Source: Solimonas sp041659605 (GTDB taxonomy: Bacteria; Pseudomonadota; Gammaproteobacteria; Nevskiales; Nevskiaceae). Taken from it: 64,000 bases of DNA. The translations under genes were made by a program, and so were the position numbers. Where the stretch lies: contig JBAZXW010000024.1 in assembly GCA_041659605.1 (NCBI GenBank), forward strand, positions 1 through 64,000, written 5' to 3'. This document shows positions 41,966 through 51,448 of this stretch, one piece after another; positions within the stretch are counted from its first letter, which is position 1, and each line of letters starts with the position of its first letter. The notes under the pieces were generated by a model. The model made no database searches and was not told the origin of the DNA. It was given only the letters and a program-made list of their open reading frames with translations.

Positions 41966-42460
41966 TTACTTGCCGCTCTCTTTGTGGATCGGCTGGTCGG
42001 AGACGACGATGCCGTCTGCGTCGGCGTAGAGCCACGCCCCCGGCTTGAAGGTCACGCCGGCGAAACTGACGACCTTCTCGCGCTTGCCGTTGTGCAGTCC
42101 CTTTTCCGATTTGCGCGGGTGCGTGCCCAAGGCCTTGACGCCGATGTCCTGCTCGGCGATCTCCTCGGAGTCGCGGATGTAGCCGTAGACGACGATGCCG
42201 GCCCAGCCGTTGTCGACGCCGAGCTGGCCGAGGTTGCCGCCGACCAGCGCACAGCGCGTCGAGCCACCGCCGTCGACGACAAGCACGTGGCCCTCGCCGC
42301 GCTCCTCGAGCAGCGCGCGCACCATCGCATTGTCCTCGAACACCTTCACGGTGCGGATCGGCCCGTGAAAGGCGATACGGCCGCCGAAGTCGCCGAAGAT
42401 CGGCTCGGCCACCTGGGCGTCGGGATGGGCGTCGGAAAGATCGGTCGTGGCGTAGGTCAT
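41966..42460 (-). CDS. rraA: Ribonuclease E activity regulator RraA
   Basis: 164 residues from ATG 42460. Motifs: FGGRIAFHGPIRTVKVFEDN, LVVDGGGSTRCALVGGNL and GIVVYGYIRDSEEI. RraA binds and inhibits RNase E in E. coli; the fold is shared with HMG/CHA aldolases, but the GGGSTRCALVG segment is typical of RraA. Same strand as dsbB upstream, 38 bp away. Confidence 0.9.
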   Translation of the reverse strand: MTYATTDLSDAHPDAQVAEPIFGDFGGRIAFHGPIRTVKVFEDNAMVRALLEERGEGHVLVVDGGGSTRCALVGGNLGQLGVDNGWAGIVVYGYIRDSEEIAEQDIGVKALGTHPRKSEKGLHNGKREKVVSFAGVTFKPGAWLYADADGIVVSDQPIHKESGK

Positions 42461-42498
42461 GGGCGGGTCCGGAATCGGGAATGGAGAATCGGGATGCG

Positions 42499-43020
42499 TC
42501 AGCCGCCGATGATTGACGAGCGGCGTTCGGCAATGCGGGCCGCGATCGGCATCGCAAGGGCATAAAGCGCGAAGCCGACAAACGCGATCAGCGTCCACGC
42601 CGGCAGCGAGATGCCGAGCCAGGCGGCGTCGATCTTGGCGCAGTTGCCGTCGCCCTTGAGCACCATCGTGACGACTTCCATCACCGGCAGCATGCCGAGC
42701 AGGTAATCGAGGGTCGGACCGCAGGCCGGCACCTGGTCCGCCGGCAGCGACTGCAGCCAGACGTGACGGCCGGCGACTGCGGCACCGCCCGCGGACGCCA
42801 GCGCCGCGAGCGTCGCGTAGATCCAGCGCCCACCACGCCGCGGCCCATGCAAGGCACCGATCAGGAAGACGATGCCGGCCGCCGCCATCGCGATGCGCTG
42901 GAAAATGCACATTGGACAGGGCTCGTAGCCCTGGAAGTGCTGGAGATAGAGTGCGAAGGCCAGGCCGGCCACGCAACCGAGAAAGCCGAGCAGGGACAAG
43001 CGGCGAAAGGTCAGCGCCAT
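42499..43020 (-). CDS. dsbB: Disulfide bond formation protein B
   Basis: 173 residues, four membrane helices. The first periplasmic loop pair CPMC (CPMCIFQRI) and the second pair Cys in PACGP and GNCAKID are present, the four redox cysteines that reoxidise DsbA and pass electrons to quinone. Confidence 0.93.
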   Translation of the reverse strand: MALTFRRLSLLGFLGCVAGLAFALYLQHFQGYEPCPMCIFQRIAMAAAGIVFLIGALHGPRRGGRWIYATLAALASAGGAAVAGRHVWLQSLPADQVPACGPTLDYLLGMLPVMEVVTMVLKGDGNCAKIDAAWLGISLPAWTLIAFVGFALYALAMPIAARIAERRSSIIGG

Positions 43021-43216
43021 CGGGAGGTAACCGCAAGAGTGAACGTTTCGAATTATCCCGCAAAGCCGTCAGGGCGTGCGAGCCCGCCTTCTGCGGTCAT
43101 CGCTCTGACGCAACCCAAAACTTTCGTGAAACAATAGTGTCATGGGGCCCGCTGCCGCGCTTTCGGCACGGGGATAACCGACACGATCACAGTTCACTGT
43201 GACTCACCGACCTTTC

Positions 43217-44794
43217 ATGAACGCACCCGAAATAGAAGTTCCTGCGCAGGCGCCTACGTCCTTCGGCAGCCAGCTGCTCTATCTTGCGCTGGCCTTGTTG
43301 TTCGTCGCCGGCGTCGCCGCGTTTACCTGGTACGAGGCCAGGGGCCTGAGCCTGACGATGGTCGTCGCCGCAGTCTTCGGCGCCTACATGGCGATGAACA
43401 TCGGCGCGAACGATGTCGCCAACAATGTCGGGCCGGCAGTCGGCGCGCGCGCGATGACGATGCTCCAGGCCGTCATCGTGGCGGCGATCTTCGAAGCCTT
43501 GGGTGCGCTCGTTGCGGGCGGCGACGTCGTCAACACGATCAAGAGCGGCATCATCAATCCGGCGCAGATTCAGGACACGACGACCTTTGTCTGGCTGATG
43601 ATGGCGGCCTTGTTGGCCGCTGCGCTCTGGCTGAATCTCGCGACTTGGGGCGGTGCGCCAGTATCGACCACACACTCCATTGTCGGCGCCGTGCTCGGCG
43701 CCGGCATTGCTGCCGCCGGCTGGGATGTCGCGAACTGGTCGAAGATGACGCAGATCGCGGCGAGCTGGATCGTCTCGCCGCTGTTCGGCGGTATCGTCGC
43801 CGCGGCGATCCTGTATGCGATCAAACGCTTCGTCGTCTATCAGTCCGACTTGATGGGCGCGGCGCGCCGTGTCGTGCCGATGCTGCTGGGCTTGATGGCC
43901 TGGGCCTTCGTGACCTACCTGCTGCTCAAGGGGCTCAACCAGGTCATGAAGGTGCCGTTCGCCCTTGCCATCGCCGCCGGCGCCGGCGCCGGCGGCGCGA
44001 CCTGGGCGGGCATGCGTCGACGCTACGCGGCGCGCGGGCATCTGCTCGGCAGCGACCGCGAAGCCTTGAACCGGCTGTTCACGATGCCGCTGATGTTCGC
44101 GGCCGCGCTGCTGAGCTTTGCGCATGGCTCCAACGACGTCGCCAACGCCATTGGCCCGCTCGCGGCGATCCACGACACGCTGACGACCGCGCACATCGGC
44201 GGCACGGCCCCGGTGCCGATCTGGATCATGGTCATCGGCGCGCTGGGGCTTTCGATCGGCCTCGCCCTCTACGGACCGAGGCTGATTCACACCGTGGGCA
44301 GCGAGATCACCGAGATCGATCCGATGCGCGCCTACTGCATCGCGATGTCGGCGGCCGTCACGGTGATCATCGCCTCGCAGCTCGGCCTGCCGATCAGCAC
44401 GACCCACGTTGCGATCGGCGCGGTCTTCGGCGTCGGCTTCCTGCGCGAGTTCCTGAAAGTGAACTACGCGCGCATCCTGCTGGAAATCAGCCAGCATCAC
44501 GCTGCGCAGGAAGCAGGCCATGACGAGGTCGAGGCCTTCCTGGCACGTTTCGAACTGGCCAGCATCGAAGAGAAGGGCCGCATGCTCAAGGAGCTCAAGC
44601 AACGCTCCAAGACTGGTGCGACCGCCATTTCCAAGCAGGAGCGCAAGGAGCTGCGCAAGGCCTACCAGAAGAACGTGGTCAAGCGCTCGGTGGTGATGCG
44701 CATCATCGCGGCATGGATCATCACCGTGCCGGCCTCGGCGTTGATGGCGGCGGTGATCTTCTACGCGATCCGCGGCGCGATGCTGCCGGCGTAG
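43217..44794 (+). CDS. Pit-family inorganic phosphate transporter
   Basis: 525 residues from ATG 43217; an in-frame GTG at 43199 is possible. Two copies of the PHO4/Pit signature are seen: NIGANDVANNVGPAVGAR near the N-terminus and HGSNDVANAIGPLAA in the C-terminal half. About ten membrane helices, with a charged cytoplasmic loop (KELKQRSKTGATAISKQERK) near the end. Low-affinity, ion-coupled phosphate uptake is the family role. The stop codon TAG lies inside a palindromic repeat element. Confidence 0.88.
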   Translation: MNAPEIEVPAQAPTSFGSQLLYLALALLFVAGVAAFTWYEARGLSLTMVVAAVFGAYMAMNIGANDVANNVGPAVGARAMTMLQAVIVAAIFEALGALVAGGDVVNTIKSGIINPAQIQDTTTFVWLMMAALLAAALWLNLATWGGAPVSTTHSIVGAVLGAGIAAAGWDVANWSKMTQIAASWIVSPLFGGIVAAAILYAIKRFVVYQSDLMGAARRVVPMLLGLMAWAFVTYLLLKGLNQVMKVPFALAIAAGAGAGGATWAGMRRRYAARGHLLGSDREALNRLFTMPLMFAAALLSFAHGSNDVANAIGPLAAIHDTLTTAHIGGTAPVPIWIMVIGALGLSIGLALYGPRLIHTVGSEITEIDPMRAYCIAMSAAVTVIIASQLGLPISTTHVAIGAVFGVGFLREFLKVNYARILLEISQHHAAQEAGHDEVEAFLARFELASIEEKGRMLKELKQRSKTGATAISKQERKELRKAYQKNVVKRSVVMRIIAAWIITVPASALMAAVIFYAIRGAMLPA

Positions 44795-44867
44795 GATGGG
44801 CTGAGCAGCGCGAAGCCCATCAGGCACGGCGCGATGATGGGCTTCGCTGTCGCTCAGCCCATCCTAC
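44791..44867. repeat. REP-like palindromic element (type C)
   Basis: GTAGGATGGGCTGAGC (44791-44806) is repeated inverted at 44852-44867 without mismatch; an inner pair GAAGCCCATC / GATGGGCTTC is also present. It fills the space between the convergent pit and fumarase genes and its left tip forms the pit stop codon. Confidence 0.85.
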
Positions 44868-44874
44868 GTCTCGA

Positions 44875-46407
44875 TCAGGCGCTGACGACCGGGATCTTGC
44901 CGATCGACGCGGCGATCTTCGCCTGCCACTGCTTCGGGCCGGTCTCGTGGACCGAGGTGCCCTGGGCATCGACGGCGACCGTCACCGGCATGTCCCTGAC
45001 CTCGAACTCGTAGATCGCTTCCATCCCCAGGTCCGCGAAGCCGACGACCTTGGCGCTGCGGATCGCCTTGGCGACCAGGTAGGCCGCGCCGCCGACCGCC
45101 ATCAGATAGGCGCTCTTGTGCTTCTTGATCGACTCGATCGCGGTCGGGCCACGCTCGGACTTGCCGATCATCGTGATCAGGCCGGTCTGCGCCAGCATCA
45201 TCTCGGTGAACTTGTCCATGCGCGTCGCCGTGGTGGGTCCTGCCGGACCCACTACTTCATCCCGAACGGGATCAACAGGGCCGACGTAGTAAATGGCCCT
45301 GTTAGTGAAGTCGACCGGCAGCTTCTCGCCCTTCGCCAGCATGTCGGCGATGCGCTTGTGCGCCGCATCGCGGCCGGTGAGCATCTTGCCGTTCAGCAGC
45401 AGCGTCTGGCCCGGCTTCCAGCTCGCGACCTCGGCCCTGGTCAGCGTGTCGAGGTTCACGCGCGTCGCCGTCTTCGTGTCCGCCTGCCAGGTGACCTTGG
45501 GCCAGTCCTCGAGCGTTGGCGTCGGCAATACCGCCGGACCCGAGCCGTCGAGCTCGAAATGCACGTGGCGCGTCGCCGCGCAGTTCGGGATCATCGCGAC
45601 CGGAAGATTTGCCGCGTGCGTCGGATAGTCGAGCACCTTGACGTCGACGACCGTGGTCAGGCCGCCGAGGCCCTGCGCGCCGATGCCGAGCTGGTTGACC
45701 TTCTCGTACAACTCCAGGCGCAGCTCCTCGGCCCGGTTCTTCGGCCCGCGCGCCTTCAGTTCATGGATGTCGACCGGCGCCATCAGCGATTCCTTGGCCA
45801 GCAGCATCGCCTTCTCCGGCGTGCCGCCGATGCCGATGCCGAGGATGCCGGGCGGACACCAGCCGGCGCCCATGGTCGGCACCGTCTTGAGCACCCAGTC
45901 GACGACCGAATCGGACGGATTGAGCATCGCCATTTTCGACTTCGCCTCGGAGCCACCGCCCTTGGCGGCGCAGATCACCTCGAGGTGATCGCCGGCGACG
46001 ATCTCGGTGTGGATCACGGCCGGCGTGTTGTCCTTGGTGTTGGTGCGCTTGCCGGCAGGATCGGCGAGCACCGACGCGCGCAGCTTGTTGTCCGGGTGGT
46101 TGTAGGCGCGACGCACACCCTCGTTGACCATGTCGGCGAGCGCCATCGTCGCGTCCCAGCGCAGGTTCATGCCGACCTTGAGGAACACGGTCGCGATGCC
46201 GGTGTCCTGGCAGATCGGCCGATGACCTTCGGCGCTCATGCGCGAATTGGTCAGGATCTGCGCGATTGCATCTTTTGCCGCCGGATTTTCCTCGCGCTCG
46301 TAGGCCTCGCCCAGTGCCTGGATGTAGTCGAGCGGGTGGTAGTAGCTGATGTACTGGAAAGCGTCGGCGATGGACTGGATGAAATCGTCCTGGCGGATCG
46401 TGGTCAT
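44875..46407 (-). CDS. fumA: Fumarate hydratase class I (4Fe-4S type)
   Basis: 510 residues. Typical class I text: RPICQDTGIATVFLK (cluster Cys), GWCPPGILGIGIGGTPEKA, RELHYFIP-like segments and VGPAGPTTATRMDKF (catalytic loop). Converts fumarate to malate; oxygen-sensitive in characterised enzymes. A class II enzyme (fumC) lies 1.5 kb away on the same strand. Confidence 0.93.
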   Translation of the reverse strand: MTTIRQDDFIQSIADAFQYISYYHPLDYIQALGEAYEREENPAAKDAIAQILTNSRMSAEGHRPICQDTGIATVFLKVGMNLRWDATMALADMVNEGVRRAYNHPDNKLRASVLADPAGKRTNTKDNTPAVIHTEIVAGDHLEVICAAKGGGSEAKSKMAMLNPSDSVVDWVLKTVPTMGAGWCPPGILGIGIGGTPEKAMLLAKESLMAPVDIHELKARGPKNRAEELRLELYEKVNQLGIGAQGLGGLTTVVDVKVLDYPTHAANLPVAMIPNCAATRHVHFELDGSGPAVLPTPTLEDWPKVTWQADTKTATRVNLDTLTRAEVASWKPGQTLLLNGKMLTGRDAAHKRIADMLAKGEKLPVDFTNRAIYYVGPVDPVRDEVVGPAGPTTATRMDKFTEMMLAQTGLITMIGKSERGPTAIESIKKHKSAYLMAVGGAAYLVAKAIRSAKVVGFADLGMEAIYEFEVRDMPVTVAVDAQGTSVHETGPKQWQAKIAASIGKIPVVSA

Positions 46408-46473
46408 GGATGCACGCTGAAAACGGCCGGGGGGCGCGAATGCTACCCGGTTTTGCGCGCCCCGTGGGTCAAC

Positions 46474-47814
46474 TCACGCCGCTGCGTACAGCCGGTGGCT
46501 GTGATGGGTCGTCGGCTCCCACAGCGCGATGCCGTTATCGATGGCGGCAGCGGGGATCAGCGGGGATGCGCTGGAAGCCGCCGCGTCGACAAACGCCGCT
46601 TCGATCACGCGCACCAGCGCACGCACGTTGCCGTGCCAGCGGCATTCACGGATGCGCTTCCACGCCGCCTCGTCGATGCCGGCGGGCGCTTTCCAGGTCG
46701 TGCAGTTCTCGCCCATGCGCGCGAGCGTCGCGGCGATCACGGCAATCATGTCTTCCTCGCGGCGGCGCAGTTCCGGCACTTCGAGCACAGCGGCGCCCAG
46801 CCGGGTGAATTCGTCGATGTTGACCGCTGCCTGCAGCTGCGACCAACTGCGGTTCGATGCGAACAGCAAGGCGCAATCCAGCTGCCGCTTCGCCGATGCG
46901 CCGAACGGCAGGTACTGGCCGTTGTCGAGCGCCTCCATCAGCACTTCCATGACCGGCCCGCTGACGCCATGCGCCTCGTCGATGAAGCAGACGCCGTCGC
47001 GTGCCTGCGTGAACGCGCCGTGGCGTGCGCCGGCGCCCGGAAACGCACCGGCGACATGGCCGCACAGCAGCGACTTCACCGCCGCCTTCTCGCCGGTGTT
47101 TTCGGCGGCGAGGTTGACGGAGACGAACTGCCCGCGACCGCGGACCAGATGATAGAAATACGCCAGCGAGGTCTTGCCGCTGCCCGGGCCGCCGAGCAGA
47201 TAGGCGCGCGCGATGCCGTTGTCGGCGAATGCGCGGATACGCGCGACCACGCCCTGCAGCTCCGGGCTGAACACGAAGAAGCTGCGATAGCCCGGCCGCT
47301 CGACCTCGGTCGTCACCGGCATGCGGATGACGTTGTCCTCGACGCCGTGACGCAGACGATCCGGCAATTGGCGCATCGCGTCCTCGACGTTCTGCGCCAT
47401 GATCAGGCGCAGGCCGACCAGACGCCCGCTGCGCACGCGTCCCTGCAGCCAGCGGCCCAGGGCCGCCAGCTGATTGCCCTGCACGGCCACGATCAGAGTC
47501 GCCGCACGGCCGCCCTCGCGTGCCGCGAGGACACTCGCCGCCAGCGCATCGAGTTGTGCCGGCTCGACGAACAGGCTCAGTGCAAATTCCTCGTCCAGCG
47601 GCGGCGGCGCTTCGCCGTTCGCGCGCGGCCCGTCGATGCCGCGCAACACGCAGGTGCGTCCCGACGGCAGCAGCCGCGAAACAACGTCCTGCAGCGCTGG
47701 ATCGCGCAGCCCCCACTCCGAAGGCGTGTAGATCGCCAGGAACGGCGATGCCTGTCGTGCGGCAAGCGGCTCCGTGACGCGGCGACGCAGTGGCCGCCAA
47801 TTGAGGTCGAACAT
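46474..47814 (-). CDS. Sigma-54-activator-like AAA+ protein with altered GAFTGA loop
   Basis: 446 residues from ATG 47814. The N-terminal ~200 residues match no domain I know. A bEBP-type AAA+ domain follows: Walker A GGPGSGKTS, a loop reading GAFPGA where true activators have GAFTGA, Walker B VCFIDEAHG and ELRRREEDM. No receiver domain, and the C-terminus (LRALVRVIEAAF-like helices) lacks a clear Fis HTH. The Thr-to-Pro change is in the residue that contacts sigma-54, so normal activation is doubtful. It sits between two fumarase genes on the same strand. Confidence 0.65.
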   Translation of the reverse strand: MFDLNWRPLRRRVTEPLAARQASPFLAIYTPSEWGLRDPALQDVVSRLLPSGRTCVLRGIDGPRANGEAPPPLDEEFALSLFVEPAQLDALAASVLAAREGGRAATLIVAVQGNQLAALGRWLQGRVRSGRLVGLRLIMAQNVEDAMRQLPDRLRHGVEDNVIRMPVTTEVERPGYRSFFVFSPELQGVVARIRAFADNGIARAYLLGGPGSGKTSLAYFYHLVRGRGQFVSVNLAAENTGEKAAVKSLLCGHVAGAFPGAGARHGAFTQARDGVCFIDEAHGVSGPVMEVLMEALDNGQYLPFGASAKRQLDCALLFASNRSWSQLQAAVNIDEFTRLGAAVLEVPELRRREEDMIAVIAATLARMGENCTTWKAPAGIDEAAWKRIRECRWHGNVRALVRVIEAAFVDAAASSASPLIPAAAIDNGIALWEPTTHHSHRLYAAA

Positions 47815-47917
47815 GGATGACCCGGCAGTCGAAACAGCCTGCAGACTACGCACGCCCCCCGCCCCCTCCCCGCCGCAGCGGCGGATCGTGACCCCCGGTC
47901 CGACCAACGGCTGCCGG

Positions 47918-49321
47918 TCAGCGCGGCTTGCGTGCCGTCGCGATGCCGCCGCGCGTGAGCCGCAGCGGGTCCAGCAGCCGGCGCAGCTCGGCCGCCGGCA
48001 GCCCCGTGTCTTCGGCGGCGACGTCGACGATCGGCCGGTTCTCGCGCCAGGCACGCTTGGCGATGGCCGCGCCCTGCTCGTAGCCGATCACCGCGTTCGC
48101 TGCGGTGATCAGCACCGGGTTGCGCGCGAGTGCCTGCGCGATGCGTTCTGAACGGATCCGGAATCCGGCGATGGCGCGATCGGCGAGCAGACGCGAGGCA
48201 TTCGCCAGCAGATCGATGCTGGCCAGCAGTTTGTCAGCGACCAGCGGCAGCATGACGTTGAGCTGGAAGTTGCCGGACTGCGCGGCGATGGTGATGGCGG
48301 CGTCGTTGCCGATCACCTCGGCGGCGACCATGCACACCGCCTCCGGGATCACCGGGTTGACCTTGCCCGGCATGATCGAAGAGCCCGGCTGCAGCACCGG
48401 CAGCTCGATCTCGCCCAGACCCGCGAGCGGCCCGGAGTTCATCCAGCGCAGGTCGTTGGCGATTTTCATCAGCGAACAGGCCAGTACCTTGAGCTGCCCC
48501 GAGAGTTCCGCGGCCGTGTCCTGACTGGACAGGGCCTCGAAAGCATTGGCGGCAGGCCGGAAGCGGATGCCGGTCCGCCGGCTCAGCGCCGCGGTCGCAC
48601 GGCGCGCGAACTGCGGGTGGGCGTTGATGCCGGTGCCGACCGCGGTCCCGCCCAGCGCCAGGCCGTGCAGCCGCGGCAGCGTCGCCTCGATGCGTTCGAT
48701 CGCGTGTCGCAACTGCTGCGCCCAGCCGGACAGTTCCTGATCGAAACGCAGCGGCATCGCGTCCATCAGGTGCGTACGCCCGGTCTTGACCTGCTTGCCG
48801 CCGGCGCGCGCCTTGCGCCGGATCGCCAACTCCAGATGGCGCAGTGCCGGCAGCAGAGTTTCCTTCACCGCGAGGCTGGCGGCGACGTGGATCGTCGACG
48901 GGATCACATCGTTCGACGACTGGCTGCAATTGACGTCGTCGTTCGGGTGCACGTCGCGGCCGAGCGCGCGGCTGGCCAGGCGCGCGATGACCTCGTTGGC
49001 GTTCATGTTGCTCGACGTCCCGGAGCCGGTCTGGAACACGTCCACCGGGAACTGCGCGTCATGGCGGCCGTCGGCGACTTCCAGGGCCGCATCGGCAATC
49101 GCCGCAGCCTTGCGCGCGTCGAGGAGGCCGAGCGCGGCGTTGGCCTGCGCGGCGCAGGCCTTGGTCAGGCCCAGCGCGCGGATGAACGTGCGCGGCATGC
49201 GCCGTCCGGACACCGGAAAGTTATCCACCGCGCGCTGCGTCTGTGCACCCCACAAGGCGTCGGCGGGCACCCGCAGCTCCCCAAGTGTGTCGCGTTCGAT
49301 GCGGAATCGTCGGCTGGCCAT
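47918..49321 (-). CDS. fumC: Fumarate hydratase class II
   Basis: 467 residues from ATG 49321, preceded by GAGGAG. Signature GSSIMPGKVNP, with QTGSGTSSNMNANEV and SSNDVIPSTIHVAA, places it in the aspartase/fumarase superfamily as FumC. Oxygen-stable counterpart of the class I enzyme nearby. Divergent from purB. Confidence 0.95.
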   Translation of the reverse strand: MASRRFRIERDTLGELRVPADALWGAQTQRAVDNFPVSGRRMPRTFIRALGLTKACAAQANAALGLLDARKAAAIADAALEVADGRHDAQFPVDVFQTGSGTSSNMNANEVIARLASRALGRDVHPNDDVNCSQSSNDVIPSTIHVAASLAVKETLLPALRHLELAIRRKARAGGKQVKTGRTHLMDAMPLRFDQELSGWAQQLRHAIERIEATLPRLHGLALGGTAVGTGINAHPQFARRATAALSRRTGIRFRPAANAFEALSSQDTAAELSGQLKVLACSLMKIANDLRWMNSGPLAGLGEIELPVLQPGSSIMPGKVNPVIPEAVCMVAAEVIGNDAAITIAAQSGNFQLNVMLPLVADKLLASIDLLANASRLLADRAIAGFRIRSERIAQALARNPVLITAANAVIGYEQGAAIAKRAWRENRPIVDVAAEDTGLPAAELRRLLDPLRLTRGGIATARKPR

Positions 49322-49418
49322 CTCGTCTCTCCTCGACTGTGCTCGGATAAAATAACCCCCCTTGCGCTCCGCAGCCTGCGGTCGACCTGCGCCACCCAGG
49401 CCTCTACCGGCATCCTTC

Positions 49419-50786
49419 ATGAACCTGACTTCGCTGTCCGCCATCTCCCCCATCGACGGCCGTTACGCCGAAAAGACCGTCATGCTGCGCGAAATCTTCA
49501 GCGAGTACGGCCTGATGCGCTATCGCGTGCTGTCCGAGATTCGCTGGCTGGCGACGCTGGCCGGACAGGCCGGCGTCGCCGAAGTGCTGGCGCTGTCCGC
49601 ATCCGCGCGCGAAAAACTCGATCGCATCGCCGAGAATTTCTCGCTGGAAGAAGCCCAGCGCGTCAAGGCGATCGAGGACACGACCAACCACGACGTCAAG
49701 GCGGTCGAGTATTACCTCAAGGAGAAGATCAGTTCGCACGCCGAGCTCGGCGACGTCAAGGAATTCATCCACTTCGCCTGCACCTCCGAAGACATCAACA
49801 ATCTCGCGCACGCGCTGATGCTCAAGGACGCGCGCGAGAAGGTGCTGCTGCCCGCGATCGACAAGCTGATCCAGTCGATCGCCGCCCTCGCCCATGCCTA
49901 TGCCGAGCAGCCGATGCTGTCGCGCACGCACGGCCAGCCGGCGTCGCCGACGACGCTGGGCAAGGAGATGGGCGTGTTCGCGCAGCGCCTGCGCCGCCAG
50001 CGCGCGCAGTTCGCGCAGGTCCAGATCCTCGGCAAGATGAACGGCGCCGTCGGCAACTGGAACGCCCACTACGCCGCCTATCCGGACGTCGACTGGCCGG
50101 CGATCGCGCGCCAGTTCCTCGCCGACCTGGGCATCGAAGAGTCGCCGGCGACGACGCAGATTGAGCCGCACGATTACATCGCCGAGTACTTCCACGCGCT
50201 GGGCCGCATCAACACGATCCTGATTGGCTTCTGCCGCGACGTCTGGGCCTACATCTCGGTCGGCTACTTCAAGCAGAAAGCCGTCGCCGGCGAAGTCGGC
50301 AGCTCGACGATGCCGCACAAGATCAATCCGATCGACTTCGAGAACGGCGAAGGCAATCTGGGTCTGGCCAACGCGATCCTGCAACACCTCGCCGAGAAGC
50401 TGCCGATCTCGCGCTGGCAGCGTGACCTGACCGACTCCACCGTGCTGCGCAATCTGGGCGTCGGCGCCGCGCACGCGCTGGTCGCGTACCAGGCGATCGG
50501 CAAGGGCATCGGCAAGCTCGAGGCAGATGCCTGGCGCATGGGCCAGGATCTCGAAGCCAACTGGGAAGTGCTGGGCGAGGCGATCCAGACGGTGATGCGT
50601 CGCTACGGCTTGCCCGAACCGTACGAGCAGCTCAAACGCCTGACGCGCGGGCAGAAGATCGGCCGCGACGCCATTCGCGCCTTCGTTTCCGAGCTGGCAC
50701 TGCCGGAGGCCGAGAAGCAGCGCTTGCTGCAAATGACGCCGGCCAGCTACACCGGCAATGCGGCCGAGCAGGCCAAGGCAGTCTGA
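49419..50786 (+). CDS. purB: Adenylosuccinate lyase
   Basis: 455 residues from ATG 49419 (MNLTSLSAISPIDGRY). Superfamily signature SSTMPHKINPIDFEN and TSEDINNLAHALM; acts twice in purine synthesis. The 455-residue length and PIDGRY start fit the gammaproteobacterial PurB. Confidence 0.96.
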   Translation: MNLTSLSAISPIDGRYAEKTVMLREIFSEYGLMRYRVLSEIRWLATLAGQAGVAEVLALSASAREKLDRIAENFSLEEAQRVKAIEDTTNHDVKAVEYYLKEKISSHAELGDVKEFIHFACTSEDINNLAHALMLKDAREKVLLPAIDKLIQSIAALAHAYAEQPMLSRTHGQPASPTTLGKEMGVFAQRLRRQRAQFAQVQILGKMNGAVGNWNAHYAAYPDVDWPAIARQFLADLGIEESPATTQIEPHDYIAEYFHALGRINTILIGFCRDVWAYISVGYFKQKAVAGEVGSSTMPHKINPIDFENGEGNLGLANAILQHLAEKLPISRWQRDLTDSTVLRNLGVGAAHALVAYQAIGKGIGKLEADAWRMGQDLEANWEVLGEAIQTVMRRYGLPEPYEQLKRLTRGQKIGRDAIRAFVSELALPEAEKQRLLQMTPASYTGNAAEQAKAV

Positions 50787-50794
50787 GAGCAGCC

Positions 50795-51298
50795 ATGACC
50801 GAAGCCGTCGATCCGCACGAACCGCCGCCGCCCCACGCGGTCGTTGGCCTGACCGAGACGATCGCGACCGTCGCCGGCGTGATCGGTCACGCACGCAATG
50901 AACTGGCGATCCTCAGCTGCCGCCTGGAGCCGGCGCTCTATGGCGACATGGCGGTGGTCGATGCCGTCAGCCAGCTGGCGCTGCGCCACGAGCGCGTACG
51001 CATCCGCGTTCTGGTCAATGCGCCGGATCTGGCGATGCGGCGCGCGCACCGGCTGGTCGAGTTCGCACGACGCTTGACCAGCCGCATCGAATTCCGCGAA
51101 CTGCCCGAGGATCAGCGGGGCCTCGTCGAGGACTGCGTGATTGCCGACAGCGTCGCCGTCTGGCGCCGCGACAATCCGGACCAGCTGGAATCGCGCGTGT
51201 ACGAGTCCACGCTCGAAGCCCGCCTGCAGCTGCGACGCTTCGATCCCCTCTGGGAAGTGTCTACGCCGGCGCGGGCGTTCACGCAGCTGCACATCTGA
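50795..51298 (+). CDS. Hypothetical protein downstream of purB
   Basis: 167 residues, starting 8 bp after the purB stop and probably co-transcribed. The fold cues (ILSCRLEPALYGD, RIRVLVNAP, HRLVEFARRLTSRIEFREL) look like an alpha/beta phospholipase-D-like or nucleotide-binding domain without HKD motifs. It resembles the small DUF7931-type proteins found after purB in related genomes; function unknown. Confidence 0.7.
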   Translation: MTEAVDPHEPPPPHAVVGLTETIATVAGVIGHARNELAILSCRLEPALYGDMAVVDAVSQLALRHERVRIRVLVNAPDLAMRRAHRLVEFARRLTSRIEFRELPEDQRGLVEDCVIADSVAVWRRDNPDQLESRVYESTLEARLQLRRFDPLWEVSTPARAFTQLHI

Positions 51299-51345
51299 GC
51301 GCAGGCGCGTGACCGCATGGCGGCCATGCTTGTCCGCCTGTCGGT

Positions 51346-51363
51346 TGTAGGTCAGCCCCTACA
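51346..51363. promoter_or_regulatory. Short inverted repeat upstream of the pilin operon
   Basis: TGTAGG-TCAGCC-CCTACA, about 85 bp before the fimT start; the tips match those of the REP-like elements, but no longer arms are present. A possible operator or RNA hairpin. Confidence 0.3.
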
Positions 51364-51448
51364 GACAACTCCCCCCCAAAGAGGGGATGCCCGACCCGAC
51401 GGGCACTCGATAGAGTCCGAGCCACACATCGACGGACCCATCGAGCGG

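Noticed and set aside
44713..47820. Very long open frame on the plus strand (over 1000 codons) antisense to fumA and the AAA+ gene
   Set aside because: The product is Arg/His/Gln-rich without any domain, while the opposite strand encodes clear fumarase and AAA+ motifs; long antisense frames are common in high-GC DNA.
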